DNA of 26,404 bases, from positions 1,076 to 27,479 of the forward strand of contig DIEZ01000071.1 in the NCBI GenBank assembly GCA_002418885.1, given 5' to 3'. The position numbers were made by a program, and so were the translations under genes. Below are positions 8,218 through 17,462 of this stretch, one piece after another; position 1 is the first letter of the stretch; every line of letters begins with the position of its first letter. The notes beneath the pieces are model-generated. The model had not been told where the DNA came from and did not search any database. It saw only the letters and a list, made by a program, of their open reading frames with translations. This stretch comes from Syntrophaceae bacterium UBA5761. GTDB lineage: Bacteria > Desulfobacterota > Syntrophia > Syntrophales > UBA4778.

Positions 8218-9911
8218 AAAAAACGCTGACTATTTTTTGCTTCCTTTTGCCGCTCATGGCATGCGCGCCTTTCTTAGGCCCGGGGACACACCCCGGCGAG
8301 ATACCCGTTCCGGGCGGCCCCTCCGTCGAGGCCGCTTATCATTACTCTCTCGGTGTCAGGCACGCCCTCAACGGAAACATCGCAGAAGCCATCGAAGAAT
8401 ACAAGGCGGCCCTTCTGTCCGACCCCCAGTCCCCCTTCCTTGCCGTGGAACTCGCTTCCCTGTATGTAAGGAGCGGACAATTCGAAGAGGCCGCAGCGCT
8501 TTGTGAAAAATCCCTTCTTCATAACCCGAACTACCTCGACCTGCATCTTCTCCTCGGCGGCATATACTTCGAGACGAGGGACTTCCTGCGGGCGGAGAGA
8601 CAGTTTCGCGAGGCCATTCGGGTCGACCCGAAGGCGTTGGAATCGTACCTCTATCTGAGCGTTATCTTTGCCGAAGAGAAGAAGTACGGCGAATCGATAG
8701 GTATATTGAAGGAACTCCTCCGGGTAGACCCGAACAACCTGATGGGGTCCTACTATCTTGCCAAGAGATACGCGGAAATGAAGGCCTACGGGGAGGCCGA
8801 GCTCTGGTACAAAAAAACCCTGAAGATCAAACCCGATTTTGAATCCGCCGTCATAGACCTCGGGGTGGTTTACGAAGCTCAGCACAAGTTCAACGAAGCC
8901 GTCGAACTTTACAAGAAATACATCGAATCCCATCCGGGTCGGGTCGACATGAAACTGAGGCTCGGTAAGGCCTACCTCCAGGACCGGAAGTACTTGGAAT
9001 CGGCGAAGGTCATGGGTGAGATACTGAGGGTCGACCCCACAAACCGCGAGGTACGTCTGACTATGGGCATGGCCTTCTTTTTTTCCGGAAAGGACTATGA
9101 CAGGGCGGCCGAAGAGTTCCGGACACTGCTGAAGCAGGACCCCTTTGAGCACCGCGCCAGGTATTTTCTGGCGCTTTCCTACGGAGAAAAAAAATTATAC
9201 ACCGAAGCCCTTGCCGAGCTGGATAAGATCCCCGAGGCATCGGACCTGTATGACGACGCCCGGATTCAGGCGGCCTTGATCTTGAGAAAGATCGGCAAAC
9301 CGGATGAGGCCGTTGCCGTGATAAAAGACGCCCTGATGAAAAGAAAGGGCGACCCCGACCTCTTCAATTTTCTTTCTGTCCTCTACCAGGAGGACGGAAA
9401 GTTAGCGGAGGCCGAGCAAGTCCTGAAAGAAGGGCTTGTCTTCTCACCGAGAAACACGGACCTCCACTACCGGCTGGGCGTGATATACGAAGCCGCCAAT
9501 CGGTTCGACGAAAGCATCAGAGAAATGGAAGAGGTCTTGAAGTTGGACCCCAACCATGCCGACGCCCTCAATTTCATCGGATACAGCCTTGCGGAACGCG
9601 GGGTTAAACTCGACGAAGCCGAAAAGATGATCAAGAAGGCGCTTCAATTGAAACCGGGAAGCGGATACATAACGGACAGTCTCGGCTGGGTCTATTTCAA
9701 GCAGAACAAAAACGACCTTGCCCTCAGGTACCTCAAGGAAGCAGCGTCGCTCATGCCCGAAGACCCGCTCATCCAGGAGCACCTGGGAGACATTTACGCC
9801 AGGATGGGTATGATAAAAGAAGCCGTGGCGGCCTACCGGGCGGCATTGAAGCTCAACCCAAGGCAGGAATCAGTCGCAACGAAGATCGAGAGACTCCTGA
9901 AGAAAAAATGA
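8214..9911 (+). CDS. TPR-repeat lipoprotein
   Basis: This 565-residue lipoprotein has a signal peptide ending in the lipobox LMAC (lipidated C17). The rest, from about residue 40 to 555, is an almost continuous array of some 14-15 tetratricopeptide repeats, recognisable by recurring A/G-x-x-Y and ALxLDPxN patterns. TPR lipoproteins of this kind scaffold outer-membrane or secretion assemblies; the partner here is unknown. It begins inside the stop of the YibQ-like gene and ends at the ATGA that starts the frame of the next gene, so it is part of a coupled operon with ctpA. Confidence 0.88.
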   Translation: MKKTLTIFCFLLPLMACAPFLGPGTHPGEIPVPGGPSVEAAYHYSLGVRHALNGNIAEAIEEYKAALLSDPQSPFLAVELASLYVRSGQFEEAAALCEKSLLHNPNYLDLHLLLGGIYFETRDFLRAERQFREAIRVDPKALESYLYLSVIFAEEKKYGESIGILKELLRVDPNNLMGSYYLAKRYAEMKAYGEAELWYKKTLKIKPDFESAVIDLGVVYEAQHKFNEAVELYKKYIESHPGRVDMKLRLGKAYLQDRKYLESAKVMGEILRVDPTNREVRLTMGMAFFFSGKDYDRAAEEFRTLLKQDPFEHRARYFLALSYGEKKLYTEALAELDKIPEASDLYDDARIQAALILRKIGKPDEAVAVIKDALMKRKGDPDLFNFLSVLYQEDGKLAEAEQVLKEGLVFSPRNTDLHYRLGVIYEAANRFDESIREMEEVLKLDPNHADALNFIGYSLAERGVKLDEAEKMIKKALQLKPGSGYITDSLGWVYFKQNKNDLALRYLKEAASLMPEDPLIQEHLGDIYARMGMIKEAVAAYRAALKLNPRQESVATKIERLLKKK

Positions 9912-10021
9912 CCACCGGCAGCCGTACGATGCTTCACCTGTTTCGCGGTGGACCATGCATTATCCCCTCACGTAAAGTCGCAAGGCGCCGTCTACGTCAT
10001 TCCGACGGAAGGCGCAACCGA

Positions 10022-10876
10022 GTGTATTCAATCACCCCACGTCTTCCCTCCGCTTCTCGTCCCGATTGTTTGGTTCATGTCATCTACGGCCTCGTAGCTC
10101 TATGCCTCGTCTCCCTCGCAACGGGCTGTGCGCCGAAAAAGTTGCCGCCCGAGCCTGGCCACGAACTCCCCAACCCCGCAGAAATCGTTGAGCGTTTCTC
10201 CGGGAAACATCTCGTCGGCATGGACCTAAAAGGGCTGGCCCGCGTGACACTCCGCTCACCGCAGGGCATCTTTGCGTCAACTTGCCTCATCGCCGCAAGG
10301 CTGCCCTTCTATCTCCGGGTGGAGACGTTCCCTCCCATAATAGGTCCACCGAACCTTTTCTTTTCTCTCAATGGGAAGGGGATCAAAGTTTACGTGCCCG
10401 ACCAGGGCGCATTCTACATCGGAGGGGCGACGAAGGAGAATATCACCCGTTTCTTACCCTTTTGTTTGGAAGTGGAGGAGATGATTCCCTTGATGATGGG
10501 GGTGTTGCCGCCGTCTTTTCGCCAAGAAAGGACGGCCCTCAAAGGAGTAACGGCCGACGGGTTGTACAGGATCGACGCCGGCAAGTATGGTGGGGAGACG
10601 CAGTCATGCTTTGTAGACCTTGCCCGCGGGGAGCTGGTGCGGGTTGAATCCAAGGATTCCGGGGGTAGGTTGATTCACACGGCAAACCTGAGAAACTACA
10701 GACCCGTCGAAGGAATGACCCTTCCGCAAGACGTGGAACTTCGTTACGAAGAAGGGGATCTGAAAGAGTGGTCTCTCCGGGTCAGCTTTTCCGACGTTAA
10801 ACTCTCACTTGGAGAGGACAAGGATCTTTATGACCTCGAAATCCCCTCGGGCGTCGATCTTTTGTATCTTGATTGA
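10022..10876 (+). CDS. outer-membrane-type lipoprotein, LolB/DUF4292-like fold suspected
   Basis: The protein has an export signal VIYGLVALCLVSLATGC ending in a lipobox-like ATGC, then a beta-rich domain of about 245 residues that begins with a KGLARVTL segment and alternates short strands. This architecture resembles LolB or DUF4292 lipoproteins, which receive or carry lipoproteins at the outer membrane; the assignment is by architecture only. The frame is open from an ATG at 9908 overlapping the upstream stop, but that would place about 57 basic, non-signal residues before the hydrophobic stretch. GTG 10022 has GGAAGG 9 nt upstream and gives a normal signal peptide, so I prefer it; TTG 10070 is another option. 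It ends 3 nt before the convergent cpoB stop. Confidence 0.7.
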   Translation: MYSITPRLPSASRPDCLVHVIYGLVALCLVSLATGCAPKKLPPEPGHELPNPAEIVERFSGKHLVGMDLKGLARVTLRSPQGIFASTCLIAARLPFYLRVETFPPIIGPPNLFFSLNGKGIKVYVPDQGAFYIGGATKENITRFLPFCLEVEEMIPLMMGVLPPSFRQERTALKGVTADGLYRIDAGKYGGETQSCFVDLARGELVRVESKDSGGRLIHTANLRNYRPVEGMTLPQDVELRYEEGDLKEWSLRVSFSDVKLSLGEDKDLYDLEIPSGVDLLYLD

Positions 10877-10879
10877 AAA

Positions 10880-11716
10880 CTACTTCATTTCCGAGAGCTT
10901 AGCCCGCGCGATGTTCGCCTGGCTTGTGTTCGGATAGTCTTTGATCACCTGTTGGAACAGAAGCTTTGCGCTCTCCTTGTCTCCGAGTCGGAGAAAAGAC
11001 AGCCCCTGCTTGAGGATGGCGTGGGGAACCCTGTCGCCGTCAGGATAGTTCTTGATGACTTTCTCGTACTCAAGAATTGCTTTCTCGAAGTTATTCTCCA
11101 GGTAATAGCATTCTCCCACCCAGAATTGGGCGTTGTCCGAAAGGTCCGAATTGGGATAGGCTTCGATATATTTCAGGAATCCTTTCCTGGCCTCTTCGTA
11201 CCTGCCTTCCTTGAAATCCTTATAAGCCGTCGAATAGAGCGCATCCCGACCGTTTTTGTTATTCCGGCCGTGCTGCAAACCTTGCTTGTCCTCTTTCTTT
11301 TTCTCTGAATTATCGCCCGTGTCGACCTTCTTGCCCACGCCGATAAAGTTCTCGATGAAGCTTATCCTCAGGGCGAGGTCATTGAGCCGCGCGTCCCTTT
11401 CCTTATGGTCGGCCCGCACCGTGTCGATGTCGCGCCTCAACTCCTCCACCGTGCCGCGCAGCGCCTGTATGTCCCCCCGTAGCGCAGTCAGGTCGGCCCC
11501 CGTGTCCGCCTGGACTTTGCGCAGGGATCTTTCCGTCTCCCTGCGCTCGTCCAGTTGTTTCTGGAGTTTTACCGTCTCCTCCTGCAGTGCCGTTATCTTC
11601 TGGTCGAGGTTATGACTGACCCTCTGCAGATCCTTGTTGGTTGCACAACCCCCGAGGAGAAAAAACACCACGGCAACAACGGGCACGTATCTTTTCACTT
11701 TCGAGCCCAGTGTCAA
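10880..11716 (-). CDS. cpoB: Tol-Pal system protein CpoB/YbgF
   Basis: This 278-residue periplasmic protein coordinates peptidoglycan synthesis with Tol-driven outer-membrane constriction. It has a lipobox LGGC (C24), so unlike the soluble E. coli protein it appears to be lipidated. A coiled coil follows (about 28-120, heptads such as LRGDIQALRGTVEELRRDI), then a Lys-rich linker and three C-terminal TPR units (about 160-278) with the family pattern YxxAYxDFKxGRYEEARxGF. The start is TTG at 11716 with AAGG upstream, 6 nt after the pal stop; GTG 11698 is an alternative without a Shine-Dalgarno sequence. It is the last gene of the tol operon. Confidence 0.92.
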   Translation of the reverse strand: MTLGSKVKRYVPVVAVVFFLLGGCATNKDLQRVSHNLDQKITALQEETVKLQKQLDERRETERSLRKVQADTGADLTALRGDIQALRGTVEELRRDIDTVRADHKERDARLNDLALRISFIENFIGVGKKVDTGDNSEKKKEDKQGLQHGRNNKNGRDALYSTAYKDFKEGRYEEARKGFLKYIEAYPNSDLSDNAQFWVGECYYLENNFEKAILEYEKVIKNYPDGDRVPHAILKQGLSFLRLGDKESAKLLFQQVIKDYPNTSQANIARAKLSEMK

Positions 11717-11722
11717 CGCACC

Positions 11723-12343
11723 TTACTTGACAGTCACGACGAAATGGGCGCGTCTGTTCTTCGCCCAGGCTTCCTCGTTGTGGCGGGGATCCAGAGGACG
11801 CTCTTTGCCGTAGCTGATCGTCTTTATCCGTTCTTTCTCCACGCCAAGGCTCACCAAGTATTTCATGGCACTCAGGGCGCGCTTTTCTCCCAGGGCGAGG
11901 TTATACTCGACGGTGCCCCTTTCATCGCAATGACCCTCGATCAGGACTGTCGCCGTCTTTTCGGCCAGCATTATGTCGGCAAGTTTCTTCAACATATCCC
12001 GCGCTTCCGGCTTCAGGTCATATTTGTCGAAATCAAAATGAATATCCTGGATTTCGGCGATTGCCGCGGCGAGAGCCTCTTTGGCCTTCTGCTCGGCGAG
12101 CATTCTTTCCTTTTCCTGCTGCTCCTTGAGGGCCGCTTCCCTCAGGGCCTTCTCTCTGGCAAGCCTCTGTTCCTCCGTCTCGGCAGGGGCGGCGGGTGCG
12201 GCAGGGGCCGCCTCTTTCTGAACAGTCGTTGTCTTCTCTTCCTCCGCCTCTTTCACGACCTTTTTTGCACACCCGGAAAACATAACGAAACCGAACGCCA
12301 GAATCAAAATACTCAATCCGATAAGCACGACACTTCTTCTCAT
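11723..12343 (-). CDS. pal: peptidoglycan-associated lipoprotein Pal
   Basis: This 206-residue outer-membrane lipoprotein binds peptidoglycan and TolB. The signal peptide ends in FSGC (C25). An Ala/Glu/Lys-rich probable coiled coil (about 30-95) precedes the OmpA-like domain, which has HFDFDKYDL and the signature GHCDERGTVEYNLALGEKRA with the diaminopimelate-binding Asp and Arg. The linker is longer than in E. coli Pal (mature about 150 residues). ATG 12343 is chosen because AAGGAG lies 8 nt upstream and the signal peptide starts there. It is followed closely by cpoB. Confidence 0.95.
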   Translation of the reverse strand: MRRSVVLIGLSILILAFGFVMFSGCAKKVVKEAEEEKTTTVQKEAAPAAPAAPAETEEQRLAREKALREAALKEQQEKERMLAEQKAKEALAAAIAEIQDIHFDFDKYDLKPEARDMLKKLADIMLAEKTATVLIEGHCDERGTVEYNLALGEKRALSAMKYLVSLGVEKERIKTISYGKERPLDPRHNEEAWAKNRRAHFVVTVK

Positions 12344-12391
12344 ACACCGACTCCTTTCTATTAAGATTTGCAACATCCTAAAATATTGTAT

Positions 12392-12419
12392 GTCATAGCA
12401 CATCACCGGAAAAGTTCAA
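12392..12419 (-). promoter_or_regulatory. possible internal promoter before pal
   Basis: On the minus strand TTGAAC (12414-12419) and TATGAC (12392-12397) are 16 nt apart in the 72-nt tolB-pal gap, the -35 overlapping the tolB stop. A separate pal promoter would fit the higher dosage of Pal, as known in E. coli; the match here is only moderate. Confidence 0.3.
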
Positions 12420-13732
12420 TATAAATTTAAGTGAGGGGACCAGGAAGCATTCATGTATTCACCCATCCCCTCATGAAGGATGCGCACGTTCGAGCCATTG
12501 GCGTTCATGACGCAAAGACGGTGCCGGCCGCTCAACCTCGACGTATAGACTAAGTACCGGGCGTCCGGGGACCAGGAAGGAGATTCGTTTCGTCCCGATG
12601 AGGTTAGTTGCCGAAGATTGCCGCCGTCTTCGTCGATCACGAATATCTGGAATGTTCCATTCACCATCCCCTCGAAGGCGATGCGTCCGCCCTTCGGGGC
12701 CCAAGCGGGCGATGTGTTATAGTTACCCTGGTAGGTCAGCCTTCGCTGATTGCTGCCGTCCGCATCCATTATGTAAATCTGGGGAGAGCCTCCCCTGTCG
12801 GAGACGTAAGCAATCTTCTTGCCGTCGGGAGACCAGACGGGGGAGACGTTGATGGCGTAGTTGCTGGTCACCCGCGTTGCCGTCCCGTGGTTCAGGTCCA
12901 TCGTATATATTTCATGATTCCCCCCTTTGCTCAAGGTCAGGAGGATTTTTCTTCCTTGCGGCGACCAACAGGAGGCAAGATTAAGCCCACTGAAATCCAG
13001 CAGTTTCCTGACCTTGCCGCCGGTCAGGTCGAGAAGGTAGACATCCGGGTTCCCATCCCGGTAAGAGGTGAAGGTCATCTCTCTGCCGTCGGGCGACCAC
13101 CGGGGAAGTAACGTCAAGGACCTAAAATTCGTCAATCTTTTCAGGCCCGAGCCGTCAAAGTTGACCGTATAGATTTCCGAAAGATTCCCTTCTTTCCCCA
13201 CGAAAGCGACCTTTGTGTCGAAGACCCCCTTTTCGCCGGTAAGCTGCAGCAGGACCTCCCCGGCGAATCGGAGCACCATCTCTTCCCGGTCGCCCGGTCT
13301 TCCGGTATAGCGCTTCCCGGTCAGCAGCCTACCCTGGACAACGTCGAAGAGACGAAACTCGACCGTAAGGTCTGACCCGTTTAACTGAAATCCCCCTTTA
13401 ACCAAAGATTCCGCTCCGATGACCGTCCAATCGGAAAACTTGATGGTTTCCGCAGTGATACCTGATTTCCCCTGATCCTCAAAAAAAGTTTTTCTCTGGA
13501 TGACATTGAAAAAACCCGTCAACTGAAGCGCATTGCCGAGTCTGTCGGCAAACCAGGTACTCAGGTTTTCCCCGTCGGGCGTCTGTCCCAGATTATTGAA
13601 GTCTGCTACAGCGATGGGAAATTTCTGTATCGTGGGAGAATCGATGTCGATGTAAACCTTGCCGTACACCGGGAGAAGGCTCACAAGGAGGACAACGAGA
13701 ACAAAAGAAACAACCCGTAACCTATTCCGCAT
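12416..13732 (-). CDS. tolB: Tol-Pal system beta-propeller protein TolB
   Basis: This periplasmic protein of about 438 residues bridges TolA and Pal. It has a signal peptide (LRVVSFVLVVLLVSLLPVYG), an N-terminal alpha/beta domain (about 25-165) and a six-bladed propeller made of repeats such as PVWSPDGKKIAYVSDRGG and IYIMDADGSNQRRLT. ATG 13732 is preferred over the ATG two codons upstream (13738), because AGGGG is 6 nt from the former and abuts the latter. It lies between tolA and pal in the usual tol order. Confidence 0.95.
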   Translation of the reverse strand: MRNRLRVVSFVLVVLLVSLLPVYGKVYIDIDSPTIQKFPIAVADFNNLGQTPDGENLSTWFADRLGNALQLTGFFNVIQRKTFFEDQGKSGITAETIKFSDWTVIGAESLVKGGFQLNGSDLTVEFRLFDVVQGRLLTGKRYTGRPGDREEMVLRFAGEVLLQLTGEKGVFDTKVAFVGKEGNLSEIYTVNFDGSGLKRLTNFRSLTLLPRWSPDGREMTFTSYRDGNPDVYLLDLTGGKVRKLLDFSGLNLASCWSPQGRKILLTLSKGGNHEIYTMDLNHGTATRVTSNYAINVSPVWSPDGKKIAYVSDRGGSPQIYIMDADGSNQRRLTYQGNYNTSPAWAPKGGRIAFEGMVNGTFQIFVIDEDGGNLRQLTSSGRNESPSWSPDARYLVYTSRLSGRHRLCVMNANGSNVRILHEGMGEYMNASWSPHLNLY

Positions 13733-13772
13733 TCGCATCCCCTGTTCGGCTCTTTAGTTTATCAAGTGTCGG

Positions 13773-14489
13773 CTAACGAAACTGCTCGGAGTGGAATCGA
13801 ATGCCCAGTTCGATGCTGCTCCCCCGGATGTCTTCGGGTAAGGGCGGGAAAGGGCTTGCCTTGCGTATCGCCCTTAGGGCGGATTGATCGAAATACTGGT
13901 TTCCCGAACTCTTCTCGATGTTGATAGCGGTCACCACACCCGACCGCGAAACGGTAACGTCGATCACCGTCTCCAGATTTTCCGACGGGAGGATGCCCCG
14001 CGGCAAGGCCCATTCCGCCCTTATACGCGCCCACAAAGTCTGATAGTAAGCATTGACCGCAGAGCTCGTTTCGACGGCCCCTTGCTGGTTAGCCCTCGTC
14101 TGGGCACCCGAAGGTGCCTCTACCTTCTTTCTGATTCCCTCGATCGCCCTGCCGACCTCCCCGGCCTCCTTCCTTGCGGGAGCAAGTCTCTTGATGGGAG
14201 GAACGGCAAGTTCAGCGCGTTTCTTAGACACATCTGCTTGTCGCCCCGTTTTGATAGCGGCCACCTCAGGCAGCAATGCCGTCGACGTTCCTTTGTCCGG
14301 GTGACCTGAAGGAAGACTGACGAGGTCGACGGTGTAAACCGGGCCGAAGGTCCATCTCCTGGCGGGCAGAGAAGGGGAGAAAAAAAGGACGGCCAGCAAA
14401 AAAAAATGAAGCATCAGGGACAGAGCGATCATCCGATTAAAGCCCACCAGGCCGCCCCCATTTCCCTTCATCCGTCGAAAAAACACCAT
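13773..14489 (-). CDS. tolA: TolA-like protein with TonB C-terminal domain
   Basis: This 238-residue protein is anchored by one N-terminal helix (about 20-40, with the S-x3-H pattern in LSLMLHF that contacts TolQ/R). It has a short Ala/Lys/Arg-rich periplasmic stalk and a C-terminal TonB/TolA domain (about 145-235, with WALPRGILPSENLETVIDVTV and ALRAIRKASPFPPLP). It is much shorter than E. coli TolA (about 420 residues), the stalk being reduced. AAGGA precedes the ATG, and the gene starts 4 nt after the tolR stop. Its position in the tol operon makes TolA more likely than TonB. Confidence 0.9.
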   Translation of the reverse strand: MVFFRRMKGNGGGLVGFNRMIALSLMLHFFLLAVLFFSPSLPARRWTFGPVYTVDLVSLPSGHPDKGTSTALLPEVAAIKTGRQADVSKKRAELAVPPIKRLAPARKEAGEVGRAIEGIRKKVEAPSGAQTRANQQGAVETSSAVNAYYQTLWARIRAEWALPRGILPSENLETVIDVTVSRSGVVTAINIEKSSGNQYFDQSALRAIRKASPFPPLPEDIRGSSIELGIRFHSEQFR

Positions 14490-14493
14490 GGCA

Positions 14494-14913
14494 TCATTCC
14501 TTGACCGGCTCCGTGATCATCCCGATCCTGTCGACGCCGGCTTTCCTTACTTCGGACATCACCTGGACGACATATCCGTAGGGTACTTCTTTATCGGCCC
14601 TGAGGAACACCTCTTTTTCTATCTTCGTCTTGAAAATGTTCTCGAGCTTCGACCCCAGGTCGGCCAGCAAAGTCTTATGGGCATTGATGAAGATTTCATT
14701 CTTGTTGTTGACGGTGAGGACCAGTTTCTCTTCCGCCACGTCAACGGGGCTAGCCTCCACCTTCGGCAGGTTCACGTCTATCCCCATTTGCAACATCGGC
14801 GCCGTCACCATGAAGATGATGAGGAGGACCAGAACGACGTCGACGAGAGGTGTGACATTGATGTCGGAAACCAATCTATGGTCTCCGTTGTTGCGATTTC
14901 TCCTGTATCTCAC
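14494..14913 (-). CDS. tolR: TolR/ExbD biopolymer transport protein
   Basis: This 139-residue inner-membrane protein has one transmembrane helix (about 22-41). D25 in TPLVDVVLVLLIIFM is the proton-conducting Asp equivalent to TolR Asp23. A periplasmic domain of about 95 residues ends in MSEVRKAGVDRIGMITEP, typical of TolR/ExbD. With TolQ it forms the proton-driven motor that energises TolA. It lies between tolQ and tolA. Confidence 0.95.
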   Translation of the reverse strand: MRYRRNRNNGDHRLVSDINVTPLVDVVLVLLIIFMVTAPMLQMGIDVNLPKVEASPVDVAEEKLVLTVNNKNEIFINAHKTLLADLGSKLENIFKTKIEKEVFLRADKEVPYGYVVQVMSEVRKAGVDRIGMITEPVKE

Positions 14914-15000
14914 GACAACCCCCTAAACCCAATAACGTGTTGAATGTCTTGCACAAGAAAGAATCGGTATCAGAGCATTGGGGCACTTTCCGCCGCCCGG

Positions 15001-15759
15001 TCAGGAAGAGACGTTCTTGACGTAATGCCTCTCGATGAGGTTGAGGAACTCGGAGACAAAGCTGTCCATCTCCACCGTGATCGCCCGAACCTTATTGAGG
15101 TAATAATTGTAAAAAATGACGGCCGGGATAGCGGCGGCCAGCCCGGCAGCCGTGGCGATCAGGGCTTCAGAGATACCCGGGGCAACAACGGCAAGGGTAG
15201 CCGACCCCCTGGCACCGATCCCCTGGAAGGCATTCATTATGCCCCATACCGTCCCGAAAAGTCCGATGAACGGACAGGCGCTCCCAGTGGTGGCCAAGAA
15301 CCCCAGGGCCTTTTCGAGCTTCGAGGCTTCCGTCCCGCAGGCACGGTTCAAAGCCCGTTCCACGTTGTCGATGTCCCTCACTTTGAATGCCGTAAGCCCC
15401 CCCTCCTCGTCGCCTGCTGAATGAGGCTCCTTCCTTCCCCGGCCCAACCTCACCAGCTCTGCGTAACCGGCGCGAAACACCTCGGCGATCGACGACTTCG
15501 TGAACTTCTTAGATTCCGCCAAGACATCGGACAGGCTGCCGCTCTTTATGTAAGCGTACAGGAACTCCTCGTTTTCCTTCTGAGTCCTCCTGATGTGCCG
15601 GTGTTTCATCAAGATGATAGCCCAAGACACGACGGAAAAAGCCAGAAGGATGCCGAGTACGACCTGAACCATGAGCCCGGCATCGAGAATCATGCCGACC
15701 AGGCTTCCATGGAAATGTCCGACGAGATCCGTCGATGAGACCGCCCATGCTTCTTTCAA
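15001..15759 (-). CDS. tolQ: TolQ/ExbB motor protein
   Basis: This 252-residue inner-membrane protein has three transmembrane segments (about 29-51, 150-175, 190-218) and a large cytoplasmic loop. Family marks are GLFGTVWGIMNAFQGIG and APGISEALIATAAGLAAAIPA. It forms the motor complex with TolR. The start is TTG at 15759, supported by AGGAGG 6 nt upstream; the only nearby ATG is out of frame and hits a stop at once. First gene of tolQRAB-pal-cpoB; an 87-nt gap separates it from tolR. Confidence 0.94.
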   Translation of the reverse strand: MKEAWAVSSTDLVGHFHGSLVGMILDAGLMVQVVLGILLAFSVVSWAIILMKHRHIRRTQKENEEFLYAYIKSGSLSDVLAESKKFTKSSIAEVFRAGYAELVRLGRGRKEPHSAGDEEGGLTAFKVRDIDNVERALNRACGTEASKLEKALGFLATTGSACPFIGLFGTVWGIMNAFQGIGARGSATLAVVAPGISEALIATAAGLAAAIPAVIFYNYYLNKVRAITVEMDSFVSEFLNLIERHYVKNVSS

Positions 15760-15806
15760 TTCATCCCTCCTGCAATCAAATCATCCGGTTAGCGAAGTGC
15801 GAGATA

Positions 15807-15835
15807 CTCTTAATTTAAAAAGAGACCGGTGTCAA
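15807..15835 (-). promoter_or_regulatory. possible promoter of the tol operon
   Basis: A perfect TTGACA -35 is present on the minus strand (15830-15835). At 17 nt the -10 is TAAGAG (15807-15812), a weak match. It is the only consensus -35 in the divergent gap upstream of tolQ. Confidence 0.4.
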
Positions 15836-15923
15836 TAGCCCGTCAAAAATAAGGCTTTTTTTATGCCTCCATATTTGCTAAACACAAAGTGTAAAGAGGA
15901 ACGGAATCTATTCCGGTCTACCC

Positions 15924-17456
15924 ATGGCAGGAATAAAACCTATCAGAAGGCTTTTCGTCACGGCAATCGGGTTGACTTTTTTTCTCGCCGCCGGTTGCGC
16001 CCCTTTCTACTTCGAATCGACAAAACCCCCCGCAGAGCCGCTTCGCTTTGCAAGCATCGAGGAGCTACCCTACCGCGAAATCTGGTCGGGGTTCGTATTC
16101 AACGGCGAGAAGGTCGGGTTCACCTACATGAGCATAACTCAACTGCCGGAGAGTCAGCTTTTCCGCGTGACCTCCGAGGCGCGCATGCGCATCCTCTTCT
16201 TGGGAATCGACAGGAAGGTCAGCCTGAAAAGCGTCGACATCGTCAGGCCCGACCTGACCCTGGTTTCCTTCCACTATGAGCAGGGCATAGACGGAAAGCT
16301 TCTCACGATGGACGGCGCTCTGTCGGAAGGCTTGTTGCGGGCCGCACAAAAATCGGGGGATGAAGAGAAGGTCATCGAGAAGAAGATAGACGCCCCGCTC
16401 TACCCCACGAGCGTCACCAACCTCTATCCTGTCGTCAAGGGCCTGACGGTCGGGGCCCAGTACCGCTTCACCGTCTTCGACCCCCAGACAAAGTCCGTCG
16501 CGGAGGTCTCCCAGAGAATAATCACCTTTGAGGAGAGCAAAAAACTCATCCTGGAGCCGGCCTTCAGGGTAGAGACGAGCCTGCATGGACATGAGGTTAC
16601 TTCCTGGATCAACAAATGCGGCGAGACGATCTTGGAACTCGGGATGGGAGGAGTGCTCATCACCCACAAGGAAGAGGCGGAGCAGGCGAAACGGTATCTC
16701 TTCGAGGCGAGTCTGAACAAAAAGGACATACTCCTCGACTTCAGCGCGGTGAAGACAGCCGCACCCCTCGACTGTCCAAGAGAAGCCCTCGCGATGGACG
16801 TCAAAATCGACGGCCTGGCCGGAGAGATTCCTTTACTGCAAGGCCCCGGTCAGACGGCTTGGGAGATACGGGAAGACGGAACGAGGCTGGCCTTCTTCCG
16901 CATCGTCAAGCAACAAAGGCCCTCCCCCGACGAGAACCTCGCTGGACTCGACACCGTCCAGCGGAACCTTTATATTTCCTCAACACATCATTTGGAGAGC
17001 AACCACCCTGAGATCCGCAAGAAGGCGCTGGAAATCACGGCGGGAACCGCCACCCCGCGCGCGAAGGCAGAGCGTCTGGGCGAGTGGGTGGCCAAGGAAA
17101 TTAAGGACGAGGCCGTGAACAGCTTCTCCGCCCTGGAAGTGCTCCACAGCAGAAAAGGCGAGTGCCAGGCCCATACCATGCTCTACACCGCTCTCGCCCG
17201 GGCATGCGGCATCCCCACGCGGATTGTCGGCGGCCTTGTTTACATGGAAGGGGTCGGCTTCCTGTACCACAGCTGGGCGGAAAGCTGGGTCGACGGATGG
17301 GAGGCCGTGGACCCGACCTTCAACCAGGTCCCCGTGGACGCCACCCACATAAAACTGGTCGAAGGGCACGACTGGACCTCCATCCTCAACTTAGGCAAGG
17401 TAATCGGACGGCTCAAGGCCACCGTGACGGATTATCGTACTTCCTGCAGTCGATAG
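15924..17456 (+). CDS. transglutaminase-like domain lipoprotein
   Basis: This 510-residue protein has a lipobox LAAGC (C25). A beta-rich domain of unknown function (about 45-340) precedes a C-terminal transglutaminase-like fold (about 360-480). The Cys-His-Asp triad is visible as C414 in KGECQAHT, H449 in LYHSWAE and D463 in EAVDPTFNQ. The domain follows the usual CGIPTRIVGGLVY pattern. Such proteins act as peptidases or crosslinkers in the envelope or in polysaccharide systems; the substrate is unknown. No Shine-Dalgarno is evident, but the ATG fits the signal peptide. An inverted repeat CGGAAT-CT-ATTCCG (15902-15915) sits 8 nt upstream. It converges on the acyltransferase with 6 nt between the stops. 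Confidence 0.85.
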   Translation: MAGIKPIRRLFVTAIGLTFFLAAGCAPFYFESTKPPAEPLRFASIEELPYREIWSGFVFNGEKVGFTYMSITQLPESQLFRVTSEARMRILFLGIDRKVSLKSVDIVRPDLTLVSFHYEQGIDGKLLTMDGALSEGLLRAAQKSGDEEKVIEKKIDAPLYPTSVTNLYPVVKGLTVGAQYRFTVFDPQTKSVAEVSQRIITFEESKKLILEPAFRVETSLHGHEVTSWINKCGETILELGMGGVLITHKEEAEQAKRYLFEASLNKKDILLDFSAVKTAAPLDCPREALAMDVKIDGLAGEIPLLQGPGQTAWEIREDGTRLAFFRIVKQQRPSPDENLAGLDTVQRNLYISSTHHLESNHPEIRKKALEITAGTATPRAKAERLGEWVAKEIKDEAVNSFSALEVLHSRKGECQAHTMLYTALARACGIPTRIVGGLVYMEGVGFLYHSWAESWVDGWEAVDPTFNQVPVDATHIKLVEGHDWTSILNLGKVIGRLKATVTDYRTSCSR

Positions 17457-17462
17457 GCCGGA

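Noticed and set aside
8274..9152. 292-residue open frame on the minus strand
   Set aside because: It lies wholly opposite the TPR lipoprotein gene, has no domain signature, and is a by-product of GC-rich codon use.
11555..12364. 269-residue open frame on the plus strand
   Set aside because: It is antisense to pal and the start of cpoB, whose domains are unmistakable; the frame has low-complexity composition and no start signal.
15833..15861. AGCC...GGCT followed by a T-run as a terminator
   Set aside because: The stem is only 4 bp with a long loop and no gene ends just upstream of it.
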